From the NCBI GenBank assembly GCA_034509735.1, contig JACGWO010000006.1, forward strand, positions 35,705,141-35,769,140: DNA of 64,000 nucleotides, in the 5' to 3' direction. A program made the translations under genes and the position numbers. The notes under the pieces were generated by a model, which did no database searches, was not told the DNA's origin, and saw only the letters and a program-made list of their open reading frames with translations. This document shows, in pieces, positions 59,169 through 64,000 of this stretch; the first letter of the stretch is position 1, and the number at the start of each line of letters is the position of its first letter. The DNA comes from Sesamum alatum (Eukaryota > Streptophyta > Magnoliopsida > Lamiales > Pedaliaceae).

Positions 59169-60334
59169 ATGGCCACCAACAAGATTCCGGCGCTCAAAGT
59201 TGCTGCTTCAAGTTCAAATGACAGTATCGGAGTCATCACCAAAAGTATGTCGAAGAAGTTGCAAACATACCCTGAGATGACTTTCTATGAAGTTGAGAAA
59301 GACCTACTCCATCTCAACAAGACTAATGAAGATGACGGAGACCTGAAGGATGACTCCTCTTCGTTTACCCCCCGCTCGACATCAAGCATTGCTCCCGTCA
59401 TGGTGACAAATACGACAACCTTGGAGGAACAAATTGCAAGCTTGACGAGGGCCATAGAGAGTCTAGCAAAGCATGTTCAACAGCAAGACTCTCAAATTAA
59501 CAAATTGATGAGCAAGATAGATAATACCGACACCAGTTATGTGGCCGGAAAACAAGTTGAGGGCCACGACGAAGCTGAAACATCCCAAAAGCAACAAACC
59601 AACAAAAGGGAGAAGTCATCAATAAAAGAGTTGCAGTCTCCTCAGATGGGTTGATTCCTGTTGACCAATTGAAAGAGTTCATCATGGGGACTATTAAAGA
59701 CAAACTCGATGGAGGCTCTAAATCGTCTATGACTTATACGAAGCCATATACACAAAGAATTGATAATCTGAAGATACCAGTTGGGTATCAACCTCCCAAG
59801 TTTCAACAGTTTGATGGCAAGGGCAATCCAAAACAACATGTGGCTCACTTCATCGAAACATGCAACAATGCGGGGACTTACAGAGATCATCTCGTGAAAC
59901 AATTTGTCCGATCTTTGAAAGGGAATGCATTTGACTGGTACACTGACTTGGAAGCCAACTCAATTGATAGTTGGGGACAATTGGAACAAGAGTTCCTTAA
60001 CCGCTTTTACAGCACCAGAAGAACAGTCAGCATGATCGAGCTCACAAACTCGCACCAATGGAAGGAAGAACCCGTCATTGATTATATCAATCGCTGGAGA
60101 AATTTGAACCTCAGTTGCAAAGATACTTTGTTTGAAACTTCTGCAATTGAGATGTGCATCCAAGGAATGCATTGGGGACTTTGCTACATACTTCAAGGAA
60201 TCAAACCAAAAACTTTTGGAGAATTAGCCACCCGTGCACATGCCATTGAGATAAACATGAATATTGACGAACAAGAATACTTGAGCGTTGGCACTGATGA
60301 AGATGGACAAGATGAAGATGTCACATCATACTGA
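59169..60334 (+). pseudogene. Retrotransposon gag frame, one frameshift
   Basis: The first frame runs 59169-59654 (MATNKIPALKVAASSSN, a coiled coil QQDSQINKLMSKI, then Lys/Glu-rich text) and ends TGA after PQMG. The second frame, 59651-60334, continues with PVDQLKEFIMGTIKDK and the retrotransposon gag core: KFQQFDGKGNPKQHVAHFI, KGNAFDWYTDLEANSIDSW, EFLNRFYSTRR. The join needs a one-base frame change at about 59645-59655. No zinc knuckle follows; the frame ends at TGA 60332-60334. Confidence 0.82.
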
Positions 60335-60339
60335 AAATC

Positions 60340-61050
60340 TTAATTACGCTCCTCGATAAGAGCCTAAACTGTCAATTACGCCCCCTGATAAGAGCCTAAA
60401 CTGTCAATAATGCTCCTAAGTATGAGGTTAAACTATCAAAACTCCCAACTGAAATTCCTTCAAGCACTCCTTGATACGAGTATAAACTATCTACCATATT
60501 CAAATTCAAGTGAAGACTCCTTGATACGAGTATAAATTATCTACCATTTTCAAACTCAAATGAAGACTCCTTGATACGAGTATAAACTATCTACCATTTT
60601 CAAATTCAAATGAAGACTCCTTGATATGAGTATAAACTATCTACAAATTCAAAACTCTTTGCCACGAGTATAAACTGTCTGTAAATTTAAATAAAGACTC
60701 CTTGATACGAGTATAAACTATCTACCATATTCAAATTCAAATAAGACTCCTTGATATGAGTATAAACCCACAAATTCTAGACTCCTTGATACAAGTATAA
60801 ACTATTTACCATATTCAAATTCAAATGAATACTCCTTCATATGAGTATAAACTATCCACAAATTCAAGACTCCTTGATACGAGTATAAACTATCTACCAA
60901 GTTCAAAAAGTCAAATGCAGACTCCTTGATACGAGTACAAACTATCTATCAAATTCAAAAAGGTCAATGAAGGCTCCTTGATATGAGTATAAACTATCTA
61001 CAAAATCAAAATTGAAAGCTCCTTGATACGAGTCTAAACTATCTACAATA
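60340..61050 (+). repeat. Tandem repeat block between gag and polypurine tract
   Basis: About 14 units of roughly 45-55 bp with the core ACTCCTTGATACGAGTATAAACTATCTACC. The first units (CCCCCTGATAAGAGCCTAAACTGTCAA) are diverged. Some units lack CTACCATATTCAAA. The block lies 3' of gag and before the polypurine tract, where pol would sit in a complete element. Confidence 0.8.
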
Positions 61051-61262
61051 TTTTTATGATTGAACTACGTTATGACTTGATCCTCTCAACGGGGTACGTA
61101 GGTAGCTTGAAATTTATTTTTCAAGTTCAGTCGCATGTCACAAAAAAAAAAAAAGAAGAAGAAAAAAGTGGAGGAAATAAAATCTCATGCGAAGAAACAA
61201 TTTCGAGACATGTTCACTCTTTCGCTTTGTTGCAATTCGTGAACAAGTTTCGAGGGGGCATT

Positions 61263-62105
61263 TGTAGGCGAGCAAAATTTATTGTCAATTATTTATTGAC
61301 ATGTGCTGTATATTTTTCCATCAATTTTAAATTTTATAAAATGAAATATTTATTGATGGATAAATTATATATTGCCATGTATGAAATTGAAGTATTTAAG
61401 GCAATGTGAATCTTGCCTTGCCAATAAAGGAAGCAAATATCACTGATTTAGTAAGTCTAAATCACATCTTGTGATTAGGGAAATAAATGTCAAACAAATC
61501 ATGAATGGCCAATCAAATCGCGCCACGTCATCGAATAAATATGACAAAGACTTTCACCCTACAACTATAAATAGGGGTGATTTACTAGCAATTGAGGACA
61601 GACACAAACAATTGAAAGCACAAGTAAGAGAGCATTCAAAAAGGTTCAAAATCCTCTCAAGCACAAATCAAGGAGAATCCACGGCGTTCAAGCAAAATTT
61701 AAGGCGTTCGTCGTTGAAATCATCCAAATCCGACGTTTAATCCGAGAGCAAGTCAAAGAACCCGCGGATTAACGTTATCAAAGCACAAATCCACCTTGGC
61801 GTATGATCAAAGCTTCAATTCCACCAAGAAACACAAAAGAATTCAAGTCGAGTCTTCCAAAATTATAGCGTTTAATTCGGGAATAAGTCAAAAGACCCCC
61901 AATTAACGTTATTGAAGATCCAAGTCAACGTCGAAGAAGATCAAAGCGTCAAGTGCCTTCTTCAAAGTTGCCGAAATTAAAGATGGCGAAGAATCAGAGA
62001 CTTAATTAGAGATTTCGCACCCACAAGATATTTGATTAAATTCAAAAATCATTTGTAATATTTTTCTTGTTTCAATAAATTCAGAAACACGAAATTTGCG
62101 TTACA
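61263..62105 (+). repeat. 3' LTR of the gag-only element
   Basis: Starts TGTAGGCGAGC and ends GCGTTACA, followed by GGGGC and the resumed NLR reading. A CTATAAATAGGGGTG box lies at about 61566-61580. Confidence 0.88.
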
Positions 62106-63453
62106 GGGGCATCTACCACGTCTTAAAGTCTTGGAGTTGAGAGGACTGAAAAATGTAACATCAATAGGTCCTTGGTTTTACGGTAATGAGTCGTCCAGAA
62201 GAAACATCAATCAACCTCCGTTTCCAGCACTTGAACGTTTCATCTTGAACAACATGACCAATCTAAAACAATGGACTGAAATGTCCACTGATAATGCATC
62301 TAAAGTTGTGAATGGTGCTTTGCCGCACCTAGAACTCTTGGACATTTGCAATTGTCCGAATATGAGCAGTATTCCAAGTCATGGTTTGCCTTCTCTCAAG
62401 GAATTAAGCATCGATCGTGTCGAAAGAGGTGGGGCATTGTTGGATAAGATATGCAGCAGCTATTTAAGCTCTCTCACGAATTTGACTCTTGAAAATATTT
62501 CGGAAGTCACTTGTTTCCCATAAAGGCTATTGCACGACAATCAAAGGCTTAGGTCTCTGTCCATATTCACGTGTCCTAGTCTAACTCATATCGAAGTGTC
62601 GGGCCAGATTCCCCAGTCTATTGAGGATATTTATATAGACGGTTGTGATAAACTCAAGTCGATTCAAATTTCCACAGGCGACAACAGTCTCCGTTCTCTT
62701 CGATGGTTCAGAGTTAGTGGTTGCCGAGAGTTGACCGACATTTCGATTACAATGCTAGAGACTTGTACCTCTATTGAGTATATGGAGATAACGGAGTGTC
62801 ATAATTTGGTCACTTTGGATAGAGTGCGAATGCCGTCATGTTTGTCCGACTTGGATATTTCCGGATGCTCCAAATTGAGGAGTTTGCCAAAGGGTTGTCT
62901 TAATAATCGTCTTTCCTACTTAAGAGATTTGAGCATTGGTCCCTTCTCAGAAGAAATGGGTTTGGCTTCATTTTGTGAGATTTTCCAAGGCATCCAACAA
63001 CTACATTCTTCACTTACAACATTAAAATTATATGGATGGCCGCACTTTGATTCTCTGCCAGATCAATTTCAACATCTCACTGCTCTCACTAATTTTCTAT
63101 TACGTGATTTCGGCATGGAAACTTTGCCTGAATGGTTTGGAAATTTGTCATGTCTGCAACACTTATCTTTCACAAGATGCAAGAGACTAAGGCATTTGCC
63201 GTCTAAGGAAGCCATCCTTCGACTCACCAAACTATCTGAGATATTTATTGACGAATGTCAGACACTAAGTGAGAGATGCAAACCAGAGCAAAGCGAATGG
63301 TACAAGATCTCGCATATTCGAATCATCAGTACAAGGTATGATCGTCAAAATCAATATAGCACTAGATCCATTTTCCATATATCCATTCCCATTATGATGA
63401 TCGTCATGATATTTATATTTTTTGCGTTTTTTCTTATTTTGTGCACGCATTAA

Positions 63454-63672
63454 TTGGAACCCGGCAAGGCAGATCATAGATGAGTGAGTGAGTGAGTGAG
63501 TTTGATGATTGATGTGTCTTTCTTGGAGGTATGAATAATTGTTGCAATAAATCTTATCACATAGACGTGACTACTGTAAGGTAATTATCTCCCTTCATTC
63601 TCTGTCCTTGTTTGGAGTTCATTAATAAGATTCTCTATGCTCTATCTCTTAATTTGTATGTTCGTTAATTAG
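63454..63672. other. 3' flank of the NLR pseudogene
   Basis: A (GAGT)n microsatellite lies at about 63482-63501. Nothing else is supported. Confidence 0.5.
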
Positions 63673-63780
63673 TATGCGACGGGGAATCGAGTTGCTGCTG
63701 ACAGGCTAGCGGATATGGCTTGTGGGACGAGGGAGAACAAGCTTTTGGAACCAAATGAAATGCAAAGTGATAGGATCGAC
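63673..63780 (+). pseudogene. Short LINE RNase H-like tail (possible)
   Basis: A frame reading ATGNRVAADRLADMACG resembles the end of LINE-encoded RNase H (…GNxxAD…LAxxA pattern). It is a short fragment and no other LINE motif is nearby in this window, so a chance match cannot be excluded. Confidence 0.35.
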
Positions 63781-64000
63781 AGGGAAAATTCTAGGACGAG
63801 CCCGGTGCGGCCAAGCCAACCAATAATAATACGCCACGTGGAAAATTATTATTGCTTTTAGAAAAATTAGTTTTTTAAGTTTAAAGCTAAACCATGGTTA
63901 AATCTATAATTAAAAAATAATAATATTTTAGGTGGAGTCCTATATGGGATAAAATCTCCATAGAATTTCATCTTCTAACTAAACTAATTTCTTTCTTCTT
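63781..64000. other. AT-rich window edge
   Basis: No supported feature. The window ends inside AT-rich intergenic DNA. Confidence 0.5.

Larger units (their letters stand above)
58269..62110 (+). mobile_element. Gag-only LTR retrotransposon (TR-GAG/LARD-like) inside the NLR pseudogene
   Basis: LTR1 is 58274-59099 and LTR2 is 61263-62105; both start TGTAGGCGAG and end GCGTTACA. The exact 5-bp duplication GGGGC flanks the element (58269-58273 and 62106-62110). A primer-site-like TTTCTGGCACGCCCAGTGGG follows LTR1, and the polypurine tract GAGGGGGC lies at 61252-61259. LTRs are about 826 and 843 bp. A 17-bp block present in LTR2 (about 61318-61336) is missing from LTR1. Only a gag frame is present; no protease, reverse transcriptase, RNase H or integrase motif is seen. 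The element needs partners in trans to move. Confidence 0.92.
56342..63453 (+). pseudogene. CC-NB-LRR (CNL, RPP13/RGA-like) disease-resistance pseudogene, split by a retrotransposon
   Basis: The protein starts MAEAIIGATVQVLVEKLIAV, an Rx-type N-terminal coiled coil. P-loop GMGGLGKTT is at 56929-56955, RNBS-A/B-type text includes FVMVTSRSEVV, and the kinase-2 region is LLVLEDLW at about 57158-57181. LRRs run 57480-58268 and 62106-63453, with ends like CKPEQSEWYKISHIRI. Breaks seen: in-frame TAG at 56477-56479 (after SFIMI), a frameshift near 56680, frame changes near 57120-57210, a missing GLPL/ARC2/MHD segment at about 57440, stops in the first LRRs, and TAA at 62521-62523. A gag-only LTR element lies at 58274-62105. 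The LRR sequence continues across it as …PTLG|HLPRL with no loss. The CNL family acts in intracellular effector recognition; this copy cannot make a full protein. Confidence 0.9.

Noticed and set aside
60340..61050. CRISPR array
   Set aside because: Regular repeats, but units are contiguous with no unique spacers, in a plant retrotransposon.

Overview
The window is nuclear DNA from a flowering plant, almost certainly a eudicot. It has AT-rich intergenic DNA, genes split by GT-AG introns, and plant-specific families: SMP/LEA seed proteins, an OVATE protein, DUF1677, and a coiled-coil NB-LRR. Plant LINE, copia, gag-only LTR, CACTA, MULE-type and pararetroviral sequences lie between them. I cannot name the species.

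Layout. 1-1.7 kb: end of a broken LINE split by an AT-rich, hAT-like insert. 2.26-7.09 kb: a nine-exon folate-biopterin (BT1/FBT) transporter. 7.1-18.3 kb: gene-free, crowded with MITEs. 18.35-18.71 kb: intronless DUF1677 gene. 21.45-22.73 kb: three-exon unrecognised one-TM protein. 23.49-24.0 kb: intronless HSP20-like gene, convergent with a minus-strand coiled-coil protein gene (24.37-26.31 kb) whose 39-nt microexon keeps frame. 28.54-30.52 kb: small glyoxalase I-like (VOC) gene. 31.5-36.3 kb: tandem pair of three-exon SMP-type LEA genes with matching G-box/ABRE promoters. 38.2-40.57 kb: internally deleted copia element. 41.29-45.11 kb: MITE-like element whose long terminal inverted repeats enclose decayed pararetroviral (Caulimoviridae-like) DNA without a recognisable reverse transcriptase. 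47.74-48.46 kb: intronless OVATE gene. 53-54.4 kb: nested inverted-repeat elements around a 440-bp G-rich island. 56.34-63.45 kb: CC-NB-LRR pseudogene split by a 3.83-kb gag-only LTR element.

The intact genes do not form a pathway. The only functional grouping is the tandem LEA pair, probably expressed in seed and under ABA control. Most of the novelty is in the repeats. A MULE-type MITE family has at least five copies with identifiable ends and 8-10 bp target duplications. One MITE-like element carries viral DNA. A gag-only retrotransposon inside the NLR has both target duplications intact, so the NLR reading can be followed across it. Exon coordinates were inferred by hand from splice signals and phase, and no database search was run.
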